DNA from: Oscarella lobularis
Lineage: Eukaryota; Porifera; Homoscleromorpha; Homosclerophorida; Oscarellidae
Assembly (NCBI RefSeq): GCF_947507565.1
Contig: NC_089194.1
Location: 372,001-436,000, forward strand
Direction of reading: 5' to 3'
DNA length: 64,000 nt
The notes under the pieces were generated by a model. The model saw only the letters and a program-made list of their open reading frames with translations. It was not told where the DNA came from and searched no databases. Shown one piece after another: positions 22,075 to 33,110 of the stretch (positions are counted from its first letter, which is position 1; every line of letters begins with the position of its first letter). The translations under genes and the position numbers were made by a program.

Positions 22075-22985
22075 ATACTCGACGACTGTCGATCCAGAGC
22101 CAGGAATGCCAAAATAACTTTAAAAATGCTGGGCTTCAGACGGCGAGAACCGACCGAGTTTTTTCAACGTCTAGACGTCAATTAATGTTTTAGATTCTTA
22201 TGAATACGACGTCGAAAAAAACATGCAGAGCTTCATACAATTTAAGGCGGAGGCAAATAGGCGGAACTCTAAGTTCATGTATGGACCCTATAGGAAAATC
22301 TAATATTGTCTGGCTGACTTCTTAGGTCTCACTACTACTAACTACCTGCATGCATACTCTTTTCGATCATCGGCACAGAGTTCGATCGTTAAGTACTTCG
22401 TCGTCGAAGCAGCGAGTAACAGTTTTAGGCTGCCACCGAGAGCCTATCGACTTTGGATGAGGAAACGTTTCGCTAGGACGGTGGAAGAACAATCGATATC
22501 CGGGACGGCAGGAGAAAACCAGCGTCATTTGCTCATTCGGAAAGAGTTTACACTCCTTTCGCCGTTTCATCGGCGAGAAAAACCGAGTGAGAACGCATTC
22601 GATCGCCGAAAACACCGAAGATTGCCGCGATGGGAGCGCATTCGGACGCGTTCTGTGGAACTGTTCATATCCCGGATAATTTGAGAAAGAAGTCGAGTTA
22701 ACCGGCTTTTCGATTTTATTTCATTCGCCTCATAGGATCAATTCGAGATTTGCAGAGTGAAAGCGTTTAGTGAAAACCGAAAACCGCCAGTCGCATCCCT
22801 ATTTTCTTCGTCGACGACACTCACGCGACCACGCATCGACTTAGCGGCGAATAGCTCTATATCGAACGTATTATAGCGCAGATCAAATGAAGGTGGAGAG
22901 GCACATTTTTCATTTTCTTCTATAGCTGTTCTGTTATGGAGCTCTTCATGTTGACTTTGACTCATGTTCGTGTTGGACCTTTGAA
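22075..22985 (-). repeat. Family A copy A4 (reverse)
   Basis: It is oriented opposite to A2 and A3, from GACGACTGTCGATCCAGAG to CATGTTCGTGTTGGAC. It contains the hairpin cluster near 22555-22585 and, on the minus strand, a remnant of the kinase C-terminal tail near the right end. It replaces the 3' end of the Kelch pseudogene at about 22985. Confidence 0.65.
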
Positions 22986-24245
22986 GCCATCTAATTTCAA
23001 ATCTAATCAACACGGTTTATTGTATGAATTGAAATTTGATTACATTACCAAATTTTAAAATGTCTAAAAGAGCCACTGGTTTCCATGTTTTAAAATCATT
23101 TGTTCCTCCAAATAGTATTAGAAATAGTTCATTTTTTCTCAATAGAGAACACGTCGACTGATATGCAGTTTGTATAACCTTATCAGTCAACGGAACCTGT
23201 ATAAATAATATTCAAATTACAGTAATAATGTTTAATATTCGTTAGTACTTTATGACATTGTCGAGAATCAGTGACAATTAAATGAGCATTAGAGACCATT
23301 CTATCGCCATTAGTCACTCCCCATAAGACGATAGCAGATGGTCCTAAACCGGGAATATCAACAACACTAGTGGAATGACTATATAAGGGAAGAAGATGAT
23401 GTGGTCCATCCAAATGAACTTGGATCCACTCCTACATAAACAAATTAGAATATCGACAAACAAATACAAACAAACAACTTACCATTGAGTTCAAATGAAA
23501 AACATAAATATCATCGAAATACTTTGCACCATCAAAACCGCCAATGAGAATTGCTCGATTAATATCAACTGTAGTGAAGGAATGTCCGCCTCGAGGATGT
23601 GGGTTTTTTCCTGTATATTGAGCTGGAATACAATTCCCTTCCAAACAAATGTCTAAATTAAATTTTACACGTCACTCACTCTTTCGAATGCAAAACAACC
23701 AAACGTCATTGTTTGATCCCCTGTCAGGATATTTTGAAGAAGGAATGAATTGAGATCCTGGTATTGGTGAAACAATTGTTGATCCGCATCTGCCCATCAT
23801 GACTTCGTCTCCTTTCTTTCCTAACACGCACATTCCATGGTTCGCTCTCCTGCTGGGCGTTGATTGGTCATTGGAATGGATTCGCTGCCATTCTAACGTC
23901 AATCCATCCAAATTGTGAAAATCGTTCAAATAGACGTCACGGTCATCAGACGAGGTGTAGACACCGCCAAATTGATAAATGTCCCGATTTTGTACGACAC
24001 AGATTCCTGCTCAGAAACATGGATGAGGAATGGTCAGACTGAGGGATGTTCGATATTGGTCGTCGCTGAGTCCATTCACTCGTCGAAAGATTCAAACACT
24101 CGATCACATCCTGAGTGCAATAGATCGATTCTCTCATCGCTGCTCCTCCCCAAGGAAGCATCTCTTGATCGATAATGACAGCGACGTGTCCCACTCGAGA
24201 TGATCGAGGGACCCGTGGAGAACATCTTTCAACTGAAAACGCCAT
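22986..24245 (-). pseudogene. Kelch-repeat gene, truncated and frameshifted (copy 1)
   Basis: ATG at 24245. The Kelch-type segments VGHVAVIIDQEMLPWGG, DGLTLEWQRIHSND and HSFTTVDINRAILIGGFDG match the copies at 44.8 and 55.7 kb. A one-base insertion near 24030 and a TGA at 24013-24011 interrupt the first exon, and two codons are lost in the KKGDE stretch. Later exons are open: about 23652-23483, 23431-23255 and 23196-23049, the last with LFLILFGGTNDFKTWKP. Family members at 44.8 kb and 31.5 kb continue into a protein kinase; here the sequence is cut by family A before the kinase. Confidence 0.75.
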
Positions 24246-24637
24246 CCAAGAACACAGAACGAAAGCGATTCTAGAGACACAACCCAATAGAGAGAACGCT
24301 CCTTCAAAAATATCTCAAAAATACCTTATCAAGACTATCCGTCGGTGAAACGACACCAACGAATCGACGTGGTGTCAAACACGAAGAAAAAGGACGCGAA
24401 ATGACAAGCGCGCATGCGCAAAGCATCACATGATACAAATCATTAATCCAAATTCACGTGAGAACTCCAGAATAGTACAAACTAACTACTTGTAGAGAAT
24501 ATTGGCCCGGTGTTCACCGTGTTGCCATCATGCAGAGCCTCCCACCGCTTACCGTACGCGAGTGAATTACACAGTGTGACGTCATAATTTTTTATGTTGT
24601 CACATATTCACGTGGTCATTACAGCCGTTAGCTACTA
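24246..24637. other. Flank between Kelch pseudogene and transposon
   Basis: No gene recognised. It presumably holds the ancestral promoter of the Kelch gene; there is no clear TATA box. Confidence 0.4.
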
Positions 24638-24942
24638 GGGTCCCGTATCAATCCGCGGACACCATCAAAACCCGGACAGCTCCGCGCGTTCCCTGCTTGA
24701 CAGGGCCGACCGCGCACCAGTTATTTCGAAAGCCTGTGTCATTAGCATCTCTGACACACAACAGTTGCGGAGCCAGCGCGTTGCACATAGGAGCGAGAGG
24801 GACTTGTTTGTTTTTTTCCCCCGATATCTAATCTCGGACGGAAGCATCATATCCGGACAGAGCGATTTTCTCGTCAACCGTACACCTTTAGTACACAAAC
24901 CACATATCGATCGAAAGCTCTATCCTTCCGCTATCTAATGCC

Positions 24943-25655
24943 GTTGAGACTACGTCGATAGGACCTGCGGTCGCCGAGAAAATCGAGTTTGAAAAGAGGC
25001 ACCTCTGTATCAAGAGCCGGACACCCGATTTTCTTCTGAGCCGGATTCTCTCGGACAAACGGATGTAATTCGAATACGCTAAGAATACTAACGACTAAAT
25101 TTAGATAAACAAGCAAAAGTGGCTAAAATTATCGACATTTTCATACAAATCGCACTTGCAACCGTTGTTTTTGAGCTACTAACCCACTTTCGTGGACCGT
25201 GTCGCATTTTCTCAGCTCTTCGCATTTTTTTACAAGGTTTCCAGGTTGCTTACACACTTTTTAGCGGTTTTTCTCATTTTCAAAAATTCAAATTTCAAAT
25301 TTGGAAAAACTGCTTAGAAGGGCACAGGCGAAACTTTAGCCTTGTTAGGAACACCCAAAGAGCTCAGATTGGTGCCGCGCGATAGAAGAAACTAAGTAAG
25401 TTAGTAGAACGCTAAGTATGGTTGAGCGTATACCGTCGATTTTTGCACAGAACACCTCTAATCAGGCCATTTTTGCTTGTTTTGTCATAATATAGACGTT
25501 AGTATCCTCAGCGTATTCGACTTACATGCGCTTGTCCGAGAGAATTCAGTTATAGGAGAAAATCGGGTGTCCGGCTCATGATACAGAGGTGCCTCTTTTC
25601 AAACTCGATTTGCTCGGCGACCCCAGGTCCTATCGACGTACTCTAAACGGCATTA
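24943..25655. repeat. Nested foldback repeat FB1
   Basis: Arms 24943-25125 and 25463-25655 are inverted copies (shared CGATAGGACCTG, GAGTTTGAAAAGAGGCACC and AGCCGGACACCCGATTTTC). They enclose an AT-rich centre of about 340 bp. It sits inside the left TIR of the larger transposon, since the uninterrupted sequence TCTAATGCTAGCCTCGGTTCC can be read at the right TIR. Confidence 0.75.
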
Positions 25656-25706
25656 GATTAGCCTCGGTTCCAGACCCTCTCTCCCCCGTATGTTACCGAT
25701 CCTCGG

Positions 25707-26103
25707 AGAGAGGTCTGGTACGGTCCCGCCCCTAACCCCGCCTATTATGACGTGGGGAACAGTATGGCGGACGAGCTGTACAAAGATCGTTCGTTCGCAC
25801 CCGTTTCGCACGTCCTACAGCTATCCGATTAATTTCTCTGTTTCGACTGCTTACTCTTTTCTAAAAGCCACTTCTATTCGACCAAGGAACCGATCGCGTA
25901 CTAAGTTCTATTCCGAAGACCTCGGTCGAATAGAAGTGGCTTTTAGAAAAGAGTAAGCAGTCGAAACAGAGAAATTAATCGGATAGCTGTAGGACTTGCG
26001 AAACGGGTGCGAACGAACGATCTTTGTACAGCTCGTCCGCCATACTGTTCCCCCACGTCATAATAGGCGGGGTTAGGGACGGGACCGTACCAGACCCTCT
26101 CTC
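25707..26103. repeat. Nested foldback repeat FB2
   Basis: It is a near-perfect hairpin: arms of about 180 bp (25707-25887, 25923-26103) begin AGAGAGGTCTGGTACGGTCC and surround a 35-bp loop. It too interrupts the left repeat of the transposon; the empty-site sequence GATCCTCGGAGCATAGATAT is present on the right side near 27590. Confidence 0.8.
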
Positions 26104-26740
26104 CGAGCATAGATATAAAAATAGAGGGATTGGCAACTCCCCCTTTACGCGTGATCAATAGCTGGCCCTAGGGTAGTTACGTTTTTTCCCGGATGCGCTC
26201 GAATCTTGCTTACCGAAACACAAGCTAAGAGTCTCCCGGAGTTCTCCCTACGATTCGAAGTGATAATTCGAAAGGTCAGAAGCTCCATAGTACACTGCGG
26301 GAATTCGTACGGCTATGTATGGCGCCGATATGGACAAATTGCACCTCGCCCAACTGCGGACAGGTTGGGGAAGTAACGCTCGTTCGCGCTATGCTCGTAC
26401 GCTCATAATTAGGCTTGCCAGTTGTCCTGGCGTGGAATAGGCGTTCTGTAGAGGCCGCTAAACCTTTCCTTTAGACACAGCGGCCGTTTTTCGTCATTTG
26501 TAGTGACTCAACTGCGGATAGGTTGGCTCATTGCCCGTGCGTTTGGCTTCTCTTCACTGTCGATTATCATAAAGAAGAGTCATTTCTGCGTGGAACTGGC
26601 ATAAGCAGTTGTTCTCTCTGCCTGTCTTTACTCTCAGGCTGACCCTTTCTAGTGACCTCTAACTGGCACGTGACTTATGGCGCTAAACTTCTTTTGCTTA
26701 AATGTTTTTTGGCGTAATTACTTTTTATTTTGTCCCTAGA

Positions 26741-27177
26741 ATGCCTTTGAGGAAGAAAAATCGCTTCACTCGGAAAAAATACAGCAGACATCGCCCTCGT
26801 TCGTCAGCTCAGGCTGCAACTATCGAATCGTCTGGAAATCAGTCGACTGAAAGTGGTACCTTTTCGAAGAGACGTGCGTTCTTCGTATCTGAATTATTTG
26901 CGCGCATTTAGACACAACGCTCGATTTTGAAGAGGAAATGGTACGGTGGAGCGTGCAACAGGCGGAAGGAAAACTGCTGTGTTCGAGAGTCGTCGCTCTG
27001 TCTGGCGAGACGGATCTGCGTTCCGCAATGACTCATTCGGTTGTCTTGGACACTTCAGCGGGGCTTACAAGTTTGCGTATCCACAGACGGTCGAGTGGCC
27101 TTCTTCAGTGGCACTGGCAGATGCGGCCCCACTCTCCAAATGCTCACTTAAACAAATCTCAAATAGCCTCCTATTGA
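26741..27177 (+). CDS. Unidentified transposon-internal frame, two exons
   Basis: Exon 1 is 26741-26855, starting MPLRKKNRFTRKKYSRHRPR, strongly basic like a DNA-binding or nuclear-targeting tail. A 56-bp GT-AG intron (26856-26911) of the size usual in this genome joins exon 2 (26912-27177) in phase, giving 126 residues. Exon 2 overlaps the minus-strand exon 27505-27069, so its 3' half may be a shadow. No transposase motif seen. Confidence 0.4.
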
Positions 27178-27505
27178 CACACTGCGGAAGCAGAGGATCG
27201 TCGTCGCACATCTCAATCTCAGCGTAGAACGACTTCCAGAGTTGAGGAAGCACGTCGATTCGAAGTGCCATGAAAGCTTCAAGGCACTTTTCGCGATCGG
27301 AAGGTCTCCAAGGACGGGAAGAGAGAACAGGAAAGCAGTCCTGGACGTTTTTGGTGAGCTCTTCGCCAAATTTTAGAAGACGATGACGAAATTCGTCTTG
27401 GAGAAGCGTTCCGGCGTCTTTCTTCAGCTTTTCGTATCGATGGGATACGGCAGAAGTGACGTTGGACTGCAGCGTAGCTTCAAGAGCGCGTACAAGAGCG
27501 GACAT
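27069..27505 (-). CDS. Unidentified helical protein, first exon, inside the transposon
   Basis: ATG at 27505 opens 145 codons (MSALVRALEATLQSN...), largely alpha-helical by composition, with a Trp/Cys segment (PQLWKSFYAEI, PQCVNRRLFEICL) and a final CGYANL. A GTAAGC donor follows at 27068. The pattern resembles proteins carried by invertebrate DNA transposons that end in an R-Y-x-x-GYV block, but this is a weak recollection. Downstream exons were not found. Confidence 0.45.
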
Positions 27506-27929
27506 GATGGTGAATGGGAACGTAACTACCCTAGGACCACGTAAATCACGTGATAAGGAGGGAGTTGCCAATCCCTCTATTTTTATATCTATGCTCCGAG
27601 GATCGGTAACATCCGGGCGAGAGAGGGTCTGGAACCGAGGCTAGCATTAGATAGATGAAGGATAGATCTGTCGATCGATATGTGGTTTATGTACTAAAAG
27701 TGTGAGAAAATCGCTCTGTCCGGATATAATACTTCTGTCCGAGATTAGATAAAACAAACAAACCCCTCTTGCTCCTATGTGCAACGCGCTGGCTCCGCAG
27801 CTGTTGTGTGTCAGAGATGCTAATGACATAAGCTTTCGAAATAACTGAAGCGCGGTCGGCCCTGTCAAGCAGGGAACGCGCGGAGCTGTCCGGGTTTTGA
27901 TGGTGTCCGAGGAATGATACGGGACCCTA

Positions 27930-28261
27930 CAGCTCAGTCCTACCTACACACTGTAAATACTTTCATGATTGCAATGTTTTCCTAGTTAGGAAAATTGTTT
28001 GCTGATACTGTTAGGATCCCCCCGCGATGCCTTGCCACGGCCTCTAGGCGACTCTTTGGGGACGACGATAAATATACGGTTGTCTGCAAGGTTTGTACAT
28101 TTCCCAACTGACCCACGCATGCGCCCCAAGTTATGACATGCAAACATATAGCGGATCGCAACAATACGCACACTTATGTCGAATCTGATATGCGTCACAA
28201 TATCCCAGTTCACGACATTTGATCTGCAGCTGACAAACAATCGACGATACTTTCAGTTGGC
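27930..28261. other. Intergenic, no gene recognised
   Basis: Short frames only. It separates the transposon from the 3' end of the methyltransferase gene. Confidence 0.4.
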
Positions 28262-29044
28262 TCAAGGCTTTCTCGCTACCACGTCGACGTGGATAGCGCT
28301 GGTGGGAATGGGCTCGTCCTTTTTCCACCTATGTTTCTTTAATAGTTTCTCGTAGTCACCTTCCGTGTCTTCGATCACTGGAGCAGCATTGAAGCATCCA
28401 AGGCTCGTCGACTCCCACCACGTCAACAAAGCTTCGCAGTTCGGAACAAAATACGCTCTTTCTTCTTCGGCGCTGCAAACGATTTCGAACCCCGCGTCCG
28501 TGAGAAGCTTTTCCCAATAGGACAACGGCCTGTAAGCCCAACCGACTGCGGATAGGAAGTCGTCGTACGAATTTTCGTACTGAGTTGCTGATACGTCGCG
28601 AATGTATCCCGTCAATTCTCGTATCGTCGTGAACCCGAACCTTCCCCCCGGCCTCAGCTGTCCGTAGATTCTTCTCAAGATTTTTTCGTGTTCTTCGGGG
28701 AGAATCCAGTGCATGACGTGGTTCGAGTTAATGACGTCGTAAGGCGCGTATTTCGCAGACTCGTCAACTGATCCAAGATGGACTTCGACGTTTGCGTGCG
28801 CGGCGTGGGCGTCGAGTCGACGTTTCGCCACTTTGATTCGATCCTCGTCCGGATCGATTCCTACGACGAAGCCGGTGGAGCCAACCCGACGTGCCAAGTC
28901 AATGAGCACGTTGCCTGTTCCACAGCCGAAGTCGAGAATGCGATCACCTATAACCGGCTGCAAAGCGTTGTCGAGAAAATTCGCGGCATCGGATTGCTGG
29001 GTGAACTGCGAGAAGCGTTGGTAGTTGGAAGCGTAAGACGTCAT
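28262..29044 (-). CDS. Class I SAM-dependent methyltransferase, intronless
   Basis: The intact frame has 260 codons. The SAM-binding Rossmann fold shows motif I ILDFGCGTGNVLIDLA (residues about 36-51), the acidic ribose-binding loop VVGIDPDEDRIKVAKRR, a VINSNHVMHWI strand and LRPGGRFGFTTI. The family (juvenile-hormone-acid-, trans-aconitate-type methyltransferases) transfers methyl from SAM to small carboxylates or other metabolites; the substrate here cannot be told. It has no introns and visibly richer GC than its neighbours, unlike other long genes in the window. Retrocopy or old lateral transfer are possible, but animals also have intron-poor members. Confidence 0.85.
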   Translation of the reverse strand: MTSYASNYQRFSQFTQQSDAANFLDNALQPVIGDRILDFGCGTGNVLIDLARRVGSTGFVVGIDPDEDRIKVAKRRLDAHAAHANVEVHLGSVDESAKYAPYDVINSNHVMHWILPEEHEKILRRIYGQLRPGGRFGFTTIRELTGYIRDVSATQYENSYDDFLSAVGWAYRPLSYWEKLLTDAGFEIVCSAEEERAYFVPNCEALLTWWESTSLGCFNAAPVIEDTEGDYEKLLKKHRWKKDEPIPTSAIHVDVVARKP

Positions 29045-29439
29045 CGTGATCGAACACGGCTGACTATGTATGACGAGAGGAGGTTCGTTGCCTTTATGTA
29101 ATCATTCAATCAAGGGCGTCAGCTGGCGTACAGCTGACGCAAGCCACGCCTCTCACAGCAGTGCTTTACGATCGCGAAGAGAATCTACATATATAGGTAA
29201 AGTACAAAAAGCGTCATCTGTTGAATCACAATACACCGTAATTTAAAAGGCAGCATGCAATTTTGTGTCGTCAGCTAACAATGAGACTTGCAAGTCTCAA
29301 GTTTACTCAAGGCTTTTTTCGCCACCACATCTGCGTATACTGTTGAGAAAAGTTCAGATGTTCGAGTCCTGAAAAAACCACCCCTGACTCTATATTGTTA
29401 ATGTTATTGATATCGCCTTGCACTTACTCAAAAATTAGC
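29045..29439. other. Methyltransferase upstream region
   Basis: It holds a perfect 10-bp-arm hairpin at 29116-29140 (GCGTCAGCTG-GCGTA-CAGCTGACGC). It also holds a short echo of the methyltransferase C-terminal codons near 29309-29335 on the minus strand (ADVVAKKA-like), which hints at a second, lost gene copy. Confidence 0.4.
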
Positions 29440-31400
29440 AACGGCAGCTGATTGCGGAAGTGGACATCTCGCGGCTAAAGTCCCGGCACCTTAATTAAAA
29501 AAGGAATAATTAATAAAAACATAAAAATAATTACTGTGCCAATTACCTAATCATATGTTCTCACGTAAACGGATACAACGTATTGGGCAAGAATTGTCTT
29601 TCGTTTCGACGTTCTTTAGCGTGGGAAGAATGCTCAAAGCAAATGCATTCATTCCACGTGAATTCTCAGCCTTCATATGGTTCCCTATAATAAGGAGAGG
29701 CCTATAACAGAGCTCACGGTAGTCGAATGATGAAGAGCCTAATTTAGACCCTCAATTAAAAATCAAAAAATCAATATTAAATTATTACACCTCTACAACG
29801 AAGCAAAAATTGGCAAAAGCCTAGCTGCGTTATGTCGCTCTGCAACTCTTTGAAATTTTCCTTGAAGAGAAAGCACGAAAGCCAATATTCAAAACCAGAA
29901 ATGGTAAAGAATTCGTTAAAAAATTCGTTCCCGATCATCAAGGGTCCCCTCACCGCGAACATGAGCACCAATGCATGTGCTCCAATTCTTCAGGATTCCC
30001 ACGCAGTTCATAGAGCTTGTGATAGTCTTATTATCCTAGAACGGATTGATCAAGATTATAGACGCCTGTAGAGACGAAAGGAGTAAATAAATAAGTATTT
30101 TCAAACAAATTTACACCATGTGAGATATCGTCTTTATTTACATCCAATAGATTTACGAGTTACCACAGCAATGATCAAAGATTAATAATTACCTTTTGGG
30201 GTATCCACAGGACTGAGCTAGGATCGCTTCCTCTAAGGCATTCTTAGCAAAAAGCGTCTCCACACGTCGTAATCGATTTTCGGTTTCACTTTCGATTTGC
30301 GTGCTTTGTCACTGCTACTACACTGCCACAAAAAGCAGACACTATAAAAACGCAAAGAGACAATAAATAAATAATTAAATAATAAATTATTACTGATGAC
30401 GTCTGCATACTTTTCTTCCTCTGAATCCTCACCCTAGACTAGCGCAGTTGGTTCCTAGCAACAACATTCGGCCTTAATTCTACCTTTCTACCCGCCGTCG
30501 CGCTCATTCAATTGAAGTTCTAGTCCCTCACGAACATGAGTTGCAGTAAATTTACATGCATGAAGAGTTCCACAGCCATAGAGAAATAGGAGAAATTCCT
30601 CCTTTTTTAGTTCATTTGACGCTGTTTAGGAAGGTGCACGTGCACTCTGCAGAAATGTCACCGCTCTCACCATTTCAGCACTACGTTCCTATGGAAAAAA
30701 AAATGATAAATGTGTCTCTCTGGCTCAAATCAAATGTAGTCAGTCTTCACCTTCACGTTCAATAAGCTCGTACTGCCCTAAAATACGTCCGTGATCGAGT
30801 TAGTCGCCGCTAAGTCGATGGTGCCGGTCGCGCGAGTGTCGTCGCGCGATCGCTGAAGAAATAGCAAAGCGACTGGCGGTTTTCGTCCTCCACTGAACGC
30901 CTTTACACTGTGGGGCTTGAATGCATCCGCTGAGGCGGGCGAAAAGCAATCGAAAAGCCGAATTCTTTCTCATTTTCAGAAGATATCCGGGACGTCAACG
31001 GAGACGAGTTCGCGTACCGAATTCGCTCCCATCGCGTCGCGGCAATCGTCGGTGTTCTCGGCGACCGAATGCGTTCTCACTCGGTTTCTCTCGCCGTTAA
31101 ACGGCGAAAAGGGTGTAAACCCTTCTCGAAGGAGCAAATTACGCTGGTTTTCTCCTGCCCTCCCGTATATCGATTGTTCTTCCACCGTCCCAGTGAAACG
31201 TTTTCTCACCAAAAGTCGATAAGCGCTCCATGAGAGCCTAAAACTGCTACTCGCTGCTTCGACGACGAAGCACTTCACCAGATGAAGAGTATGCATGCAG
31301 GTAGACATGAAGTCTGCCAGACAATATTAGATTTTTCCATAGGGACGAACGTACATATCGTGGCGTCAGCAAGTCCATATATGAACTGGAACTACAAGAC
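29440..31400 (+). repeat. Segmental duplicate block including family A copy A3
   Basis: This is the counterpart of 11890-13850. The family A part is 30120-31400. The conserved minus-strand exon is shifted by a deletion. The hairpin cluster is at 31085-31132, and a kinase-tail remnant (TCCCTCACGAACATGAGTTG) is at 30522-30541. Confidence 0.65.
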
Positions 31401-31459
31401 ATGTAAAGTTCCGCCTATTTGCCTCGTCTTCTATCACGGATAATTATTATCCGTGCTTC

Positions 31460-33110
31460 TATGGAGCTCTTCATGTCTTCGTATTCGTGAGGAGTGACGT
31501 CTCGACATCACAGAAATTCGCTAGATTTTTGCTGCCTGGAGCCCAGAATTTTTAAATTAATTCATGACGTTTTCAATCGTAGGCGTCTGGATTGACAGTC
31601 ATAGGGTATTTGGGGTTGCATGATCTCCTTCTATGACAGCCGCCTTCAGATCCGACGCGAATGAGGTATTCTCCTTCGTCGAAATCACCCACATAACACT
31701 TCCGGAGCGATGTACGCAGCGGTGCCTCGAGGCGTCGATCCAGACGATTGATAGCTCGACACTGCGCTCACAGCAGCCAATTTGGAGAAACCGAAATCGC
31801 AAATCTAAAAAAGACATACGGTACATAAACCTGCCAACTCATAGTATATGGAAACACGCCTTGCACACGACGTCATCCCCTTTCTTTTCAACTGAAACGT
31901 TATCAGATTTTAAGTCGTAGCGAATAACAGGAGGACGATTCTAGTGGAGATGAACCATGCCAGTTGCAATTTGCTTGCCAATCGTTATTCTCACCTCCAT
32001 CCTTTGAATCGCTTCATCGTCAGAAGAGAGGAGCTCGCGCAAGTTGCCTCCGCTTACGAACGCCGTTACTAGCGCCTGCCGTTGGTGCAGAGTCCAATTA
32101 AATCAATGACGAAACGATGAGGAGCGATTTGAAGAAGGATGGATGCTTCCTTCTTGAACTCTTCATACTCTCTTCATATAAAAGTTAAATTTACAAGTAA
32201 GATAAATAAAAAGTAACTTATTTTCTCTTTTTCGCTTGAAAATGTGAAAAACTTTGACAGCAACCGCATTCTCTTCCTCGTCTTTTTTCAGTATCGCTTT
32301 GTAAACCACCCCGTATCCACCTAAGCCTAGGTAATCGTCCGTTTCATCGTACGCAATTTGGGCTCAATCAATTTGGAGAGAAGGTTCCAAAAGAAATACC
32401 TAGAGACAAATATTAGATTACGATTCTCTATGATACGAGTTACTTGTTGCTTTCCCCGTTCTGCGTCACATGGATCAGATATTTGACACGGAAGCGGACC
32501 AGATTTCAAGCTCTGCATGACAAGTGATATTACCATAATTATATATGTATTGATTATGTATATACCATTGGGACGCGTGATGGTGACGTTTTGTAAATAC
32601 CTTTGAAGCCATCTGATTTAAAACCTAATCAAACACGGTTTATTGCATGAATCAAAATTTGGGTAAATTAACAGATTTCAAAAACTCTAAAAGAGTCACT
32701 GGTTTCCATGTTTTCAATTCATTTAAGAAATAGATCATCTTTCCTCGATAGAGAAGAAGTCGACTGAAATATTGTTCGTATAACCTTATGAGTCAACGTA
32801 ACCTGTATAAATAAAATTCCGATTAGAGCAATAATGTTAAATATTCGTCATTACTATAACAATGAAATAAGCAATAGAGACCATTCTATTGTCATTGGTC
32901 ACTACCCATAAGACAATAGCACAACGTCCTAATCCGGGAAAACCAACAGCACTTGTTGAATGACCAGCTAAGGGAAGATGATGAGGACCATCCAAATGAA
33001 CTTGAATCCACTCCTACATAAACAAATTAGAATATCAACAAACAAATATAAAAAAAAAACACTTTACCATTGAGCTCAAATAAAAAACATAAATATCATG
33101 GAAACACTTT
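31460..33110 (-). pseudogene. Kelch-kinase gene, degenerate (copy 2)
   Basis: From 33.1 down to 32.6 kb the last Kelch exons match copy 1. The kinase follows: glycine loop GLGGYGVVYKA with VAVKVF (near 32.26-32.33 kb), EYEEFKKEASILL (near 32.15 kb), LVTAFVSGGNLRELL, VIRYDLKSDNV, DFGFSKL and AYIAPEVL (near 31.7 kb). A TAG at 31943-31941 falls between HLH and NRPP, a further TGA and frameshift follow the APE motif, and the tail is eroded. The 5' half is cut where family A begins at 33111. This group resembles TKL-type kinases. Confidence 0.75.

Larger units (their letters stand above)
24638..27927. mobile_element. Long-TIR DNA transposon with TA target duplication
   Basis: The termini are GGGTCCCGTATCA and its reverse complement, flanked by TA at 24636-24637 and 27928-27929. 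Inverted repeats extend about 290 bp (24638-24940 and 27640-27927) with few mismatches. The left repeat is interrupted by two nested inverted-repeat insertions. Interior frames on both strands (26741-27177 +, 27505-27069 -) are unidentified. The TA duplication fits Tc1/mariner-like and some Harbinger-related groups, but no DDE motif was recognised, so the superfamily is left open. Confidence 0.8.

Noticed and set aside
29116-29140. Perfect hairpin as a bacterial-type terminator
   Set aside because: The context is eukaryotic, there is no T-run, and it lies upstream of the gene; probably incidental or a protein site.
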